A stretch of DNA of 64,000 nt from Methylobacter sp. (GTDB lineage: Bacteria; Pseudomonadota; Gammaproteobacteria; Methylococcales; Methylomonadaceae). Location: contig JAURYJ010000021.1 in the NCBI GenBank assembly GCA_030653985.1, positions 61,152 to 125,151 of the forward strand. Reading direction: 5' to 3'. Shown here piece by piece: positions 20,443 to 29,844 of the stretch (the stretch's first letter is position 1; every line of letters begins with the position of its first letter). Both the position numbers and the translations under genes were made by a program. The notes under the pieces were generated by a model. The model did no database searches. It saw nothing but the letters and a program-made list of their open reading frames with translations, and was not told where the DNA came from.

Positions 20443-20745
20443 TTACTTCACAACTAAGCTATTATTAACCGACTTGACCCCCTTAACCTTTCTTGTCAGC
20501 TCCACCGCTCTGGTGGCGGCGCTCTCAGAGTCCACAAACCCACTTAGCTGAACGACGCCCTTGTAGGTTTCAACGCTGATTTGTAGCAGCTTAAGCCTGG
20601 AATCACCTAATATAGTGGTTTTAACTTTGGTCGTCAGCACAGAATCGTCTAAAAATTCCCCGGTGCTTTCATGTGTAGGCCCTCCAGCACATCCGGCAAT
20701 TAGCATGGCGCATACAAAACCTATTATCAACTTGAACTTATTCAT
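20443..20745 (-). CDS. BON-domain lipoprotein
   Basis: A 100-residue exported lipoprotein: signal MNKFKLIIGFVCAMLIAGC with lipobox IAGC and lipidated Cys19. The rest is one BON domain (about 35-100: FLDDSVLTTKVKTTIL, VSVETYKGVVQLSGFVDS, VKGVKSVNNSLVV). BON domains occur in OsmY, Kbp and DolP and are thought to bind lipid or glycans at the envelope; many are induced by osmotic stress. It is a close relative of the longer lipoprotein at 34836-35435, which shares DDSV-TTKVKT. Transcribed alone. Confidence 0.9.
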   Translation of the reverse strand: MNKFKLIIGFVCAMLIAGCAGGPTHESTGEFLDDSVLTTKVKTTILGDSRLKLLQISVETYKGVVQLSGFVDSESAATRAVELTRKVKGVKSVNNSLVVK

Positions 20746-20892
20746 AATGTTTAACCCTTATAGTTTAATTAGGCGTAAGTTTTAAAAACGATTATTTCTG
20801 GCGTTAATAATCACAACATCGCTACCCGATCGACTCATACTGAAACAATCCCTACATTTTAATCATACAATATTATCGAACAGATGTATTCC

Positions 20893-22449
20893 TCACACTC
20901 CATGCTGATGACTGCGGGATTTTGACGAGGCGAACAGTATTCTAAAGTCAGACTGATTTTCTTGCTGCTGAAAAACTTCAAATTCTGATGCAAAGTCCTT
21001 GCGGGCACGGTATCGATGAGCATCAAGATCTTGAATCAAGACGCCCATGGCTAAAAAGGTATTGGCAGGGATATTAAGCGCCATCATTTCTTCGCTAAAC
21101 AGCTTTAGGGTGTGTTCTTGAACGGCATAATCCTGAAAGTCGCCCAAAACTTCCTGCAGGCCTTTCAATTTCCTAATCAGGTGTTTTATTTGATGCTCCG
21201 AATAAAGGCTTTGGAAAAATTCCATCAGGTAGCGCAGTTTTTTACAGGATTTTCTTAAATCATGTAAGGCTTCATCCGCTGATGAGCCGTTAATCGCTTT
21301 ACCTTCGTGCAATACCCGGGTAAAAGTTTTCCATATTCTCCTGTCGGCAAGTTCTTTAATGCTCAGCTTAGCATTTTCCTCAAGCGGTTTTTTATATGAG
21401 GGCTCTTTAAGGTACAGCGCCCATTCAGCCAGGGTGGATAAATACTGGGTTGACTGCAATTTTTTTGCCAGTTCCTTCCGGGCTTTTTGCTGCTTGATGA
21501 GTAAGAAATCATATAACGGATTGAGGTCTTCCCTGATTGAGTCCGGCAGACTGCTTTTATAGCGGTCAAAACTCAGCAGATAAACATCCAAGTCTCGTGC
21601 CGGTCCGGTAATCTGCCCCAGCCAGCAGAAAAAATCGGCATAATGTGCGCTGATATTTGGAGGTAGTATGCCTTTGATCTGGCTGAGTCCCGCGCGGGTT
21701 CTTCTGACCGCAACTCTAAAGTCGTGCAAAAACTCGCTGTCGGTATGGGCAATAGTCCCCTGTTCGTTGACTTTAATGGCTTTTAACAGGTGACTGTAGA
21801 TATATTTGCCGGCAATATCGGCACGCATGTCGGGGTCAAGATTGATATTCAATTTTGATGAGTAATCTTTAGGCTTGCGGCTCTGAATCTGCAGAGCTGT
21901 CAACAAAACAGATTTATCCGTCACTGTTAAGCCCAGTGTTACGGTCAATAGTTCGGCAATATGTTCGGCGGCCTTGTCGTAGCCTCTTACTGGTTGCAGA
22001 AGAACGCGGTTATTGAATTGACCGTATTCTTCGATTAACAGCCGAACGATGATTTTTTCATTTTTATTAAGAATATTCAGCTGATAGGTTTCATATTCCA
22101 GCGTGCAAACCGGCAATAATGCACGCATTTCCAACAGCGGTGCCAGGATGTCATGTATTATTTCGGGCTCGAATTCTTTGCTGAATAAAGGAACTTTATT
22201 ACACTCCGATTCGGCAATAACCGAACCATTTTTAATCGATTTTAATAGTAGGGGCGACCGGCCGGTCGCCCGTTTTGCTTGGTTAAATTCGCATGTGATG
22301 TCGCTTGAGTACAATCGCCAGTCAAAGCTATCGTAATAGCTTTTGCAGGATGACTGCCTTGAAGCCAGTTGCGTGTCGACCTCATGACTTAATGCGGCAA
22401 TAAAATTTTCAGCCGTTAAATTCGTAGGGAATTCAAATTGTAAGGACAT
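20893..22449 (-). CDS. CHAD-domain protein
   Basis: About 518 residues from the ATG at 22449; a GTG at 22458 would add three residues. The C-terminal half is a CHAD domain, a helical bundle rich in conserved His, Arg and Lys that binds polyphosphate: LHDFRVAVRRTRAGLSQIKGIL and LHDLRKSCKKLRYLMEF are its two signature helices. The N-terminal half (1-200) is beta-rich and may be a diverged CYTH-like part, but I see no clear ExExK motif. It lies just upstream of, and divergent from, the phosphate-uptake operon, which fits a polyphosphate role. A perfect 20-bp palindrome is embedded in codons 63-70. Confidence 0.85.
   Translation of the reverse strand: MSLQFEFPTNLTAENFIAALSHEVDTQLASRQSSCKSYYDSFDWRLYSSDITCEFNQAKRATGRSPLLLKSIKNGSVIAESECNKVPLFSKEFEPEIIHDILAPLLEMRALLPVCTLEYETYQLNILNKNEKIIVRLLIEEYGQFNNRVLLQPVRGYDKAAEHIAELLTVTLGLTVTDKSVLLTALQIQSRKPKDYSSKLNINLDPDMRADIAGKYIYSHLLKAIKVNEQGTIAHTDSEFLHDFRVAVRRTRAGLSQIKGILPPNISAHYADFFCWLGQITGPARDLDVYLLSFDRYKSSLPDSIREDLNPLYDFLLIKQQKARKELAKKLQSTQYLSTLAEWALYLKEPSYKKPLEENAKLSIKELADRRIWKTFTRVLHEGKAINGSSADEALHDLRKSCKKLRYLMEFFQSLYSEHQIKHLIRKLKGLQEVLGDFQDYAVQEHTLKLFSEEMMALNIPANTFLAMGVLIQDLDAHRYRARKDFASEFEVFQQQENQSDFRILFASSKSRSHQHGV
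22252..22271. repeat. REP-like palindrome inside the CHAD coding sequence
   Basis: GGGCGACCGGCCGGTCGCCC is a perfect 20-bp palindrome. On the minus strand it encodes RATGRSPL without breaking the frame. Its arm GGGCGAC is shared with the hairpin at 53230-53257, which suggests one repeat family. Confidence 0.7.
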
Positions 22450-22640
22450 ATTTATCACAAAGTATAGATTCAGGAATCATTTGGCAGTTAATTTTTTAGC
22501 ATAACAGCTTAATATTAATGTTTAATGACAGGGCATAAGGATGGATCAAAAAAGCTGCATCAGCGGATATTCGCCGAAAAAATAAGTGAAGATAAACAGC
22601 CATTTTGCGCTGAAGCCTTAGCATAGCAAAAAAAACCGCA

Positions 22641-22674
22641 CTGTAATATTCTTGTCATATTCTATTTACATAAT
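22641..22674 (+). promoter_or_regulatory. Pho box and -10 element upstream of pstS
   Basis: CTGTAAT-ATTC-TTGTCAT (22641-22658) matches the two 7-bp units of a PhoB box with 11-bp spacing. Ten bases later, CATAAT (22669-22674) is placed where a PhoB-dependent promoter has its -10. The site is 32 bp before the pstS ATG. It implies induction of the operon by phosphate starvation through PhoB. Confidence 0.75.
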
Positions 22675-22705
22675 AGAGCCACTTTAATTTATTTGAGAGT
22701 TAACC

Positions 22706-23686
22706 ATGAAAGTATCTTTTAAAACTAAATCGTTGGTGACTGCGATCGGTTTTGGTATCGCCGCATTAACCAGCAGTGTTGCTGGCGCCGTACAGACTGT
22801 TGATGCCGGTGTTCCCGAATATCAAAAAGCCAGCGGTATTTCCGGCAACCTGTCCAGTGTCGGCTCCGATACGCTGGCCAATCTGATGACGCTATGGGCT
22901 GAAGAATTTAACCGCGCTTATCCTAATGTGAACATTCAAATTCAAGCAGCGGGCTCGTCAACAGCGCCACCAGCATTGACTGAAGGCACATCAAACCTCG
23001 GGCCTATGAGCCGCCAAATGAAAGATGACGAGCTTGAAGCCTTCGAAGATAAATACGGCTATAAGCCTACCGCTATTCCAGTTGCTATTGATGCGTTGGC
23101 GGTCCTTGTCAACAAGGACAACCCGGTTAAAGGTCTGACCATGGAACAGGTTGATGGTATTTTCTCTTCCACCAACAAATGCGGCGGCACAAACATTGAA
23201 ACCTGGGGCGACGCCGGTGTTGCCGCTTGGGGAGCAAAAAGCATCCAGTTATACGGACGTAACTCGGTTTCAGGTACTTACGGCTATTTTAAAGAACACG
23301 CTTTATGCAAGGGCGACTTAAAAAGCAACGTCAATGAGCAGCCCGGTTCTGCATCGGTTGTTCAATCCGTCACTTCTTCGGTTAACGGCATCGGTTACTC
23401 CGGTATGGGCTATACAACGTCGGGCGTTAAAATGGTGCCTTTAGCAGCCAAGGGTAGCAAGACATTTGTTGATGCAACACCCGAAAATGCAGTTGCCGGC
23501 ACTTATCCTTTGACTCGCTACTTGTATGTTTATGTCAACAAAAAACCAAACCAAGCGCTGGCACCGTTAGACAATGAATTTATCAAAATGGTGTTGTCAA
23601 AAACAGGTCAGCAAGTGGTTATAAAAGACGGCTATATTCCCCTGCCTGCAACAGTGGTTGATAAAATATTGACTACGCTTAAATAG
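22706..23686 (+). CDS. pstS: Phosphate ABC transporter, periplasmic phosphate-binding protein
   Basis: A 326-residue secreted binding protein with a signal peptide (about 1-27, ending AGA). It captures phosphate for PstCAB. Phosphate-contact loops are visible: [30 protein letters not shown] and [15 protein letters not shown]. This is the longer PstS type seen in Pseudomonas and methanotrophs, with a Cys pair around NKCGGTN...HALCKG. The start has GAGAG before the ATG. It is first in the operon behind a Pho box, and a terminator-like hairpin follows it, so it is probably expressed well above the membrane genes. Confidence 0.96.
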   Translation: MKVSFKTKSLVTAIGFGIAALTSSVAGAVQTVDAGVPEYQKASGISGNLSSVGSDTLANLMTLWAEEFNRAYPNVNIQIQAAGSSTAPPALTEGTSNLGPMSRQMKDDELEAFEDKYGYKPTAIPVAIDALAVLVNKDNPVKGLTMEQVDGIFSSTNKCGGTNIETWGDAGVAAWGAKSIQLYGRNSVSGTYGYFKEHALCKGDLKSNVNEQPGSASVVQSVTSSVNGIGYSGMGYTTSGVKMVPLAAKGSKTFVDATPENAVAGTYPLTRYLYVYVNKKPNQALAPLDNEFIKMVLSKTGQQVVIKDGYIPLPATVVDKILTTLK

Positions 23687-23756
23687 GCTAAGGGTTTAAT
23701 ATCGCGCAGGGATGCTTAGCACAAGGATGTCGGCCCGAATGTATTGTTATCTTCGA

Positions 23757-23880
23757 CTGCCAAGGATGATGGCAGAGACTGCTCCCGGCAGTCCTCGGCA
23801 TTTTCTCCATCCATGGAGGTCAGAAGTGTCGCAATCGGAAAGGAACCGATGCGTCCCCCTCAGTAAGTAAAAATGCATCT
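23757..23880 (+). other. Structured pstS-pstC intercistronic region
   Basis: Several short stems follow one another before the terminator: CTGCCA/TGGCAG (23757-23775), GACTGC/GCAGTC (23777-23793), CTCCAT/ATGGAG near 23805 and CGCAATCGG/CCGATGCG near 23830. Such folding commonly protects the upstream message from exonucleases. A small RNA made from this segment is also possible. No reading frame is supported here. Confidence 0.45.
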
Positions 23881-23886
23881 GACAAA

Positions 23887-23936
23887 AACGGCCAAGATTT
23901 GCTTTGTGAGTCTTGGTCGTTTTTTGTTTTTTTGTT
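23887..23936 (+). terminator. Intrinsic terminator between pstS and pstC
   Basis: AACGGCCAAGA (23887-23897) pairs with TCTTGGTCGTT (23911-23921, one G-U pair) around a 13-nt loop and is followed by a long T-run. It lies inside the operon, so it probably acts as a partial terminator that lowers pstCAB-phoU expression relative to pstS. Confidence 0.85.
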
Positions 23937-23972
23937 ATATCATTGTTCCATTTAATTTCTAGTCTCTTTAGC

Positions 23973-26303
23973 ATGTCAGAAATAAACGCCCCCATAAAAC
24001 AACCTCCCGCGACTGCCAAGGATCGAGGAAGTGCCGCAAACGGTATGGAATCTAAGCGACCCATAAAAATCAGTTCCGGTGAATATCACCAGCGCTGGCG
24101 ACTTATTAAAGATGCCTTGGCACGCTATGGCGTGGTGGCGGGCGGCCTGGGTGTAATCGTCGCTATCGTACTGATTTTCTTCTATTTACTGTATGTGGTG
24201 TATCCGCTATTTATATCGGCTAGCGCAGCGCCGGTGAGCGAATACCCGGTACCCGAGCAGGCACTGGGCAATACCTTGCTGCTGGCAATAGAAGAACAAA
24301 ATGAGGTTGCAGCCCGGTTTACCGACAGCGGGCAAGTAGTGTTTTTTAATGCCTCTACCGGTAAAACTCTATTGACACAAGCGGTGGCAATACCAGAAGG
24401 CGCACATATCACCAGCTTTGCTCAGGGCAGTCCTGTCAAAGAAGGCGCAGTCATTTACGGTTTATCCGATGGCCGGGCCATCATCGCTAAACAGCAATAT
24501 AAAGTCACTTATCCGGACAATGTTCGGTTGATTACGCCGTCGCTTAAATACCCATTGGGCGAACAGCCTTTGGCACTGGATGAGTCCGGCGCCGCTTTGG
24601 AGACAATCGCGGTTAAGGTGGGCGCTGATTCAACGACTATCGTTGCCAAAACGGCCGATAAAATACGCCTGATCAATTTTAAAAAAGAACAAGCTTTATT
24701 TTCTGATGAGGCGGCTTTAACGCGTACGGATTCGGTTCTGGATCTGCCGACTGCGGGTATTGCCGAAATTTTAATCGACAAGGATGAGTCCAATCTGTAT
24801 CTGATCAACAACGACGGACAGTTGGGCTATTTCGATATTAGCGACAAGAGCAGTCCAGACTTAAAGCAGCAACTGAATGTGGTTGCTGCGGGACAAAAGA
24901 TTACCAGCGTGACTTTTTTAAATGGCGATCTTTCGTTGATGATAGGCGACTCCAGCGGCTTAGTATCACAGTGGAGCATGGTTAGAGACAAACTGAATCG
25001 CCCTGCCATGCAAAAAATCAGGTCGTTTAAAGTATCCGATAAAGCAATTATTGCGATCAACTCAGAACAGCGTCGTAAAGGCTTTATGACCATCGATGCC
25101 GACGGTATCGTCGGCATTTATCATTCAACCGCTGAACGGGAAATGATTAAAGAACGGGTCAGCGATGCCTTACCATCGACAGCGATTTTGTCGCCGAGAG
25201 CCAATGCCTTGTTGTTGCAGTCGGCAGCCGGCAACATGCATTTCTGGCAGGTCGATAATAAACATCCCGAGGTTTCGATCAAATCGCTTTGGCAGAAAGT
25301 CTGGTACGAAAGCTATCCGAAGCCTGATTATATCTGGCAATCTTCTTCGGCAAGTAATGATTTTGAGCCTAAATACAGCTTAACGCCGTTGGTTTTCGGC
25401 ACCCTGAAGGCGGCATTTTATGCGATGCTGGTAGCCATCCCGCTGGCACTGATGGGGGCGATTTACACCGCTTATTTTATGACTCCGGGGATGCGGGTGT
25501 ACGTAAAACCCTCTATTGAAATTATGGGTGCGTTGCCGACGGTTATTTTGGGCTTTCTTGCCGGCCTTTGGCTGGCTCCGTTTATGGAAGAACACCTGAC
25601 CGGAATTTTTGCCCTATTGATGATCGTTCCTGTCGGCGTGATGCTGTTTGCCTTCGCCTGGCAATTTCTACCCAAAACCATTGCCGAAAATCTCCCTGAA
25701 GGCTGGGATGCAGCCCTATTAATCCCGGTTATTTTACTGAGCGGCTGGCTTGCCTTTCAGGTAAGCGTGCCATTGGAAACTTACTTGTTTCACGGCACCC
25801 TACAGGATTGGTTGAAGGCTGAAATGGGCATAGGCTACGACCAACGCAATTCCTTGGTGGTCGGCGTGGCGATGGGCTTTGCGGTGATTCCGACCATTTT
25901 TTCTATCGCTGAAGATGCGATTTTTAGCGTGCCCAAACATTTGACTGTAGGCTCACTGGCATTAGGCGCGACGCCCTGGCAAACCATGATCAGGGTCGTG
26001 CTGTTAACCGCTAGTCCGGGCATTTTTTCTGCGGTAATGATCGGTTTCGGCCGGGCCGTCGGCGAAACCATGATTGTATTAATGGCAACCGGAAATACAC
26101 CGGTCATGGATTTAAGCGTTTTTCAGGGCATGCGTACCCTGGCGGCCAATATCGCGGTAGAAATGCCGGAATCGGAAGTTGACAGTACCCATTATCGAAT
26201 CCTATTTTTAGCGGCTCTGGTTTTGTTTATGTTTACTTTTGTCTTTAATACGCTGGCCGAAGTCATTCGTCAGCGCTTACGTGAAAAATACAGTTCATTA
26301 TGA
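23973..26303 (+). CDS. pstC: Phosphate ABC transporter permease PstC, extended form
   Basis: The chosen ATG at 23973 gives 776 residues; an upstream frame from 23913 would begin inside the terminator, and another ATG at 24045 is possible. Usual PstC is about 300-320 residues. Here one membrane helix near residue 50-80 is followed by a periplasmic region of nearly 400 residues with repeated beta-propeller-like blades (DKIRLINFKKE..., LYLINNDGQLGYFDI, LSLMIGDSSGLVSQWS). The six-helix permease domain follows, with the EAA loop at AVIPTIFSIAEDAIFSVP...GATPWQT. Long PstC proteins are known in Pseudomonas and relatives. It pairs with PstA in the inner membrane. Confidence 0.92.
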   Translation: MSEINAPIKQPPATAKDRGSAANGMESKRPIKISSGEYHQRWRLIKDALARYGVVAGGLGVIVAIVLIFFYLLYVVYPLFISASAAPVSEYPVPEQALGNTLLLAIEEQNEVAARFTDSGQVVFFNASTGKTLLTQAVAIPEGAHITSFAQGSPVKEGAVIYGLSDGRAIIAKQQYKVTYPDNVRLITPSLKYPLGEQPLALDESGAALETIAVKVGADSTTIVAKTADKIRLINFKKEQALFSDEAALTRTDSVLDLPTAGIAEILIDKDESNLYLINNDGQLGYFDISDKSSPDLKQQLNVVAAGQKITSVTFLNGDLSLMIGDSSGLVSQWSMVRDKLNRPAMQKIRSFKVSDKAIIAINSEQRRKGFMTIDADGIVGIYHSTAEREMIKERVSDALPSTAILSPRANALLLQSAAGNMHFWQVDNKHPEVSIKSLWQKVWYESYPKPDYIWQSSSASNDFEPKYSLTPLVFGTLKAAFYAMLVAIPLALMGAIYTAYFMTPGMRVYVKPSIEIMGALPTVILGFLAGLWLAPFMEEHLTGIFALLMIVPVGVMLFAFAWQFLPKTIAENLPEGWDAALLIPVILLSGWLAFQVSVPLETYLFHGTLQDWLKAEMGIGYDQRNSLVVGVAMGFAVIPTIFSIAEDAIFSVPKHLTVGSLALGATPWQTMIRVVLLTASPGIFSAVMIGFGRAVGETMIVLMATGNTPVMDLSVFQGMRTLAANIAVEMPESEVDSTHYRILFLAALVLFMFTFVFNTLAEVIRQRLREKYSSL

Positions 26304-26313
26304 TGAGTCTATT

Positions 26314-27969
26314 ATGATTAAAGCATGGTTTAAAAGCGGTACTCCCTGGGTATGGCTCAATGCGGCGGCAGTCAGTACCTGCCTTATTATGGTAGTCGGC
26401 GTACTGGGCTTAATTGTCGTGCGCGGAGTCGGTCACTTCTGGCCTGCCCAAGTGGTACAGTTCAGCTATCAGGAACCGGGCGGGGCAGTCCAAACCATTA
26501 TCGGCGAGCATGTGGATAGCAGCATTACGCCAGCCGCGATGGCAAAATCAACGGGTTATATCATGGCCGATGATGAAGATACGCTGGTGCAATACCTGAT
26601 TAAAACCGGCAACCGGGATATTACCGGCGCTGATTTTCGTTGGATATTGGAGCGCAATATCCAACAGCAACAGACGCCTGCCGAACTGATGGTAGTGGAA
26701 CGACGTGAATGGGGTAATTTCTACGGCCAATTGCTTGCGGTCAAGGAAAGCGGCAAGATTATCGCTGAAGGCGATCAAGCTTGGCCTGTTGCTCAAGCCC
26801 GAATAGATCAAGCTTTAGCGATTTTTAAGGAAATAGCCCACTTGGAAAAAAAGGAAGTCGGTGCGATCAACTACAGTCTGGAACAGTTAAGGCTTGAACA
26901 GAAAAGATTGCAACTGAACAATCGCTGGGATGCGGCAGCTGAGCAACGGTTGGCCGCCGAAAAAGCGGAGTTGGAAATTGACTATAACAAATATCAAACA
27001 CAGCTAAGCGAGCTGTATCGACAAATAAGACGGGATAGCCTGGTCGCAAAAACCGAAGGCGGCAAGGAAATTGAAATACCCGTGGCCAAAGTCGTCAGGG
27101 TTTTCCAGCCGAACACCATGAGCCGGTTCGATAAAGTCTGGCATTATGGCGTTAAACTGGTTGAATTTTTAACCGATGATCCGCGCGAGGCTAATACCGA
27201 AGGTGGTATTTTTCCGGCTATTTTTGGTACAGTGATGATGGTCATCATGATGTCGATTATCGTCACACCATTCGGCGTTATTGCGGCCGTGTATTTACGC
27301 GAATATGCTAAACAGGGATTTATCACCCGCTTGATCCGAATCGCGGTCAACAATCTGGCGGGCGTACCCTCGATTGTTTACGGGGTATTCGGCTTGGGCT
27401 TTTTTGTCTATATCCTGGGCGGCAACATCGATCAGCTGTTTTTTCCGGAAGCGGCTCCTGCCCCGGTCTACGGTACGCCAGGCTTACTATGGGCTTCCAT
27501 TACCCTGGCTTTGCTGACTTTGCCGGTGGTTATCGTGTCAACCGAAGAAGGCTTAGCGCGTATCCCCAAATCGATACGCGAAGGCAGTCTGGCCCTGGGC
27601 GCTACCAAACTGGAGACCTTATGGCTGACGGTATTGCCGATGGCAAGCCCGGCGATGATGACCGGCTTGATTCTGGCTGTGGCGCGGGCGGCCGGCGAAG
27701 TGGCTCCGTTAATGCTGGTGGGTGTGGTAAAAATGGCACCCACATTGCCGCTGGACGGCAATTATCCGTTCTTGCATTTAGACAGAAAATTTATGCATTT
27801 AGGATTTCATATTTATGATGTCGGCTTTCAAAGCCCCAATGTTGAGGCGGCGAGACCCTTGGTTTATGCGACATCATTATTGTTGGTACTGGTCATTGTA
27901 GGGCTGAATTTGTCAGCCATTTTAATCAGAAATCATCTGCGAGAAAAATACCGGGCACTGGAAGGTTAA
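26314..27969 (+). CDS. pstA: Phosphate ABC transporter permease PstA, extended form
   Basis: The start is set at the ATG at 26314 ([12 protein letters not shown]), 10 bp after the pstC stop, because the longer frame from 26239 would overlap pstC by 65 bp. The 551-residue product is nearly twice the usual PstA length. After one N-terminal helix there is a periplasmic stretch with [13 protein letters not shown] (DUF3333-like) and a long charged coiled coil (about 180-260, [20 protein letters not shown]...). The permease domain follows with the EAA loop [26 protein letters not shown]. It forms the transmembrane channel with PstC. Confidence 0.93.
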   Translation: MIKAWFKSGTPWVWLNAAAVSTCLIMVVGVLGLIVVRGVGHFWPAQVVQFSYQEPGGAVQTIIGEHVDSSITPAAMAKSTGYIMADDEDTLVQYLIKTGNRDITGADFRWILERNIQQQQTPAELMVVERREWGNFYGQLLAVKESGKIIAEGDQAWPVAQARIDQALAIFKEIAHLEKKEVGAINYSLEQLRLEQKRLQLNNRWDAAAEQRLAAEKAELEIDYNKYQTQLSELYRQIRRDSLVAKTEGGKEIEIPVAKVVRVFQPNTMSRFDKVWHYGVKLVEFLTDDPREANTEGGIFPAIFGTVMMVIMMSIIVTPFGVIAAVYLREYAKQGFITRLIRIAVNNLAGVPSIVYGVFGLGFFVYILGGNIDQLFFPEAAPAPVYGTPGLLWASITLALLTLPVVIVSTEEGLARIPKSIREGSLALGATKLETLWLTVLPMASPAMMTGLILAVARAAGEVAPLMLVGVVKMAPTLPLDGNYPFLHLDRKFMHLGFHIYDVGFQSPNVEAARPLVYATSLLLVLVIVGLNLSAILIRNHLREKYRALEG

Positions 27970-27973
27970 AGAA

Positions 27974-28807
27974 ATGACAGATCAACACGTACGTACACAT
28001 GCCATTGATGTAAGTTCAGTTTTACGCGATCAGAAAAAAACGGGTGAGCCGAATGAGACCTGTATCAAAGTAGAAAATTTAAATCTTTTCTATGCGGAAA
28101 AACAGGCTTTGCATAACGTTAATATGGAAATGCCGAAGAAAAAGGTAACCGCCTATATTGGCCCCAGCGGTTGCGGCAAATCGACACTGCTGCGCTGCAT
28201 CAACCGAATGAATGACTTGGTGGATAAGGTCACCATCGAAGGCAAGGTTCTGCTCGATGATGAAAATATTTACGATAAATCCGTCAATGTCGCCGCTTTA
28301 CGCAGGCGCGTCGGCATGGTATTTCAAAAGCCGAATCCCTTCCCTAAATCTATCTTCGAGAATGTCACTTACGGCCTTAGAATTCAGGGTATTAACGACA
28401 AACGAGTTTTGGAAGAAACCGTTGAAAATGCGTTGCGCGGCGCAGCGCTGTGGGATGAAGTTAAAGACCGCTTGAATGATAACGCCCTAGGTTTGTCAGG
28501 CGGACAGCAACAGCGGCTGGTGATTGCCAGAGCGATTGCGATAGAGCCCGAAGTCCTGTTGCTAGATGAACCCGCATCGGCGCTGGACCCTATTTCAACC
28601 TTAAAAATTGAAGAACTGATCAACGAGCTTAAAGAAAAATACACGATAGTTATCGTCACGCACAATATGCAGCAGGCCGCACGGGTTTCGGACTACACCG
28701 CATTTATGTATATGGGCGAATTGATAGAGATGGGTACGACCAGCGAGTTGTTTACCAATCCTCAAAAGAAACAAACCGAAGATTACATTACCGGTCGGTA
28801 CGGCTAA
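27974..28807 (+). CDS. pstB: Phosphate ABC transporter ATP-binding protein
   Basis: A 277-residue ABC ATPase that powers phosphate import. Walker A is GPSGCGKST, the Q-loop [12 protein letters not shown] is typical of PstB, the signature is LSGGQQQR and Walker B is [13 protein letters not shown], with the His switch [14 protein letters not shown]. The first 30 residues are a variable lead. It starts 4 bp after the pstA stop with an overlapping ribosome binding site, so it is tightly coupled. Confidence 0.97.
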   Translation: MTDQHVRTHAIDVSSVLRDQKKTGEPNETCIKVENLNLFYAEKQALHNVNMEMPKKKVTAYIGPSGCGKSTLLRCINRMNDLVDKVTIEGKVLLDDENIYDKSVNVAALRRRVGMVFQKPNPFPKSIFENVTYGLRIQGINDKRVLEETVENALRGAALWDEVKDRLNDNALGLSGGQQQRLVIARAIAIEPEVLLLDEPASALDPISTLKIEELINELKEKYTIVIVTHNMQQAARVSDYTAFMYMGELIEMGTTSELFTNPQKKQTEDYITGRYG

Positions 28808-28820
28808 CCAGGAGCAAGCA

Positions 28821-29537
28821 ATGGACAACAGCAAAATAGGGCAGCATATTTCAGGCCAGTTCAATAAAGAACTGGAAGACGTGCGTAACAAAGTTTTAAC
28901 CATGGGCGGACTGGTTGAACAGCAAATAGAGCTAGCCGTTAGCGCTTTTGCAACCGGCGATATGGAAATGGCCGAACTGGTCATCAAACAAGACAATCAG
29001 GTCGATGCGCTGGAAATGGCTATCGATCAGGAATGCATGCAAATCTTAGCGTTAAGGCAACCTGCCGCATTCGATTTACGATTGTTAATTACCGTCATCA
29101 AAGTGGTTAATGAGCTTGAACGCGTCGGCGATATGGCCGAACGCATCGCCGAGATGGCTATACAATTGGCGGGGACCGACAACAACAAACATGACCAATA
29201 TTACGAACTGGAGCACATGGCCGAATTGGTTCAGGAAATGCTGCACGGCGCGCTGGATGTATTTGCCAGGATGAACATAGAAGGCGTCACCACCATTACC
29301 GGCTTGGATGAAAATGTCGATCGCGAATACGGCAGCATCATCCGCCAGTTGATTACCAAGATGATGGAAGACCCAAGAAACATTACCCGGATGTTGAATG
29401 TGCTTTGGATTGCCCGTTCATTAGAAAGAATCGGTGATCACGCTTGTAACATCTGCGAACACTTGGTTTATATGGTCAAAGGCGAAGATGTGCGCCATTT
29501 GACCCAGGAAGAACTGGAAAGGAAGATGAAGCAGTAA
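28821..29537 (+). CDS. phoU: Phosphate-specific transport system accessory protein PhoU
   Basis: The 238-residue protein consists of two three-helix PhoU repeats. It links PstB to the sensor PhoR and represses the Pho regulon when phosphate is plentiful. The metal-binding helices show ELERVGDMAERIAEMA and SLERIGDHACNICEHLVY. AGGAG lies before the ATG, 13 bp after pstB. phoB and phoR are not in the window. Confidence 0.97.
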   Translation: MDNSKIGQHISGQFNKELEDVRNKVLTMGGLVEQQIELAVSAFATGDMEMAELVIKQDNQVDALEMAIDQECMQILALRQPAAFDLRLLITVIKVVNELERVGDMAERIAEMAIQLAGTDNNKHDQYYELEHMAELVQEMLHGALDVFARMNIEGVTTITGLDENVDREYGSIIRQLITKMMEDPRNITRMLNVLWIARSLERIGDHACNICEHLVYMVKGEDVRHLTQEELERKMKQ

Positions 29538-29538
29538 C

Positions 29539-29563
29539 AGGCGTTTCCGGCGCAACGCCTTTA
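29539..29563 (+). terminator. Short intrinsic terminator after phoU
   Basis: AGGCGTT (29539-29545) pairs with AACGCCT (29554-29560), followed by TTTATC. The stem is short, so termination may be partial. Confidence 0.55.
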
Positions 29564-29601
29564 TCACTAAGCAGCGAAAAACCCCGCCGTTCAGGTATAG
29601 G

Positions 29602-29844
29602 TATCTACACAAATTAACTGGACTGGCTGCTCATGCACCCATTAAAGAAAAAACATTTTTCGTGCCCTCGCGGATGGCTGCACTGCCATTAGGTTAATGC
29701 CTTGGCATTAGGTGGGTGCGAATTTATTCGCGCATTTGGCGGTCACTGCGCGAATAAATTCGCGCCCACACTGTTCAGTCATCACTGTCTTTTCAGTCTA
29801 ACTTAATCGTAGTCCCACGGGAGAGCCAATAACTTGTGTAGATA
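29602..29844. mobile_element. Palindromic MITE-like element, about 243 bp, with a nested inverted repeat
   Basis: The ends TATCTACACAAATTA (29602-29616) and TAACTTGTGTAGATA (29830-29844) are inverted copies, 14 of 15 matching. Inside, GCACTGCCATTAGGTTAA near 29680 resembles the 54906 element's terminal repeat, and TCTAACTTAAT near 29798 resembles its other end in decayed form. A second inverted repeat lies at the centre. No transposase frame is present. Confidence 0.55.
29713..29768. repeat. 22-bp inverted repeat with GCGAATTTATTCGC core
   Basis: The arm at 29713-29734 and the arm at 29747-29768 are inverted copies with one mismatch over 22 bp and a 12-nt loop. The core GCGAATTTATTCGC is itself near-palindromic and resembles the repeat at 35850-35902. 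The remaining sequence up to the kinase gene (29845-30355) shows nothing I can support. Confidence 0.75.
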
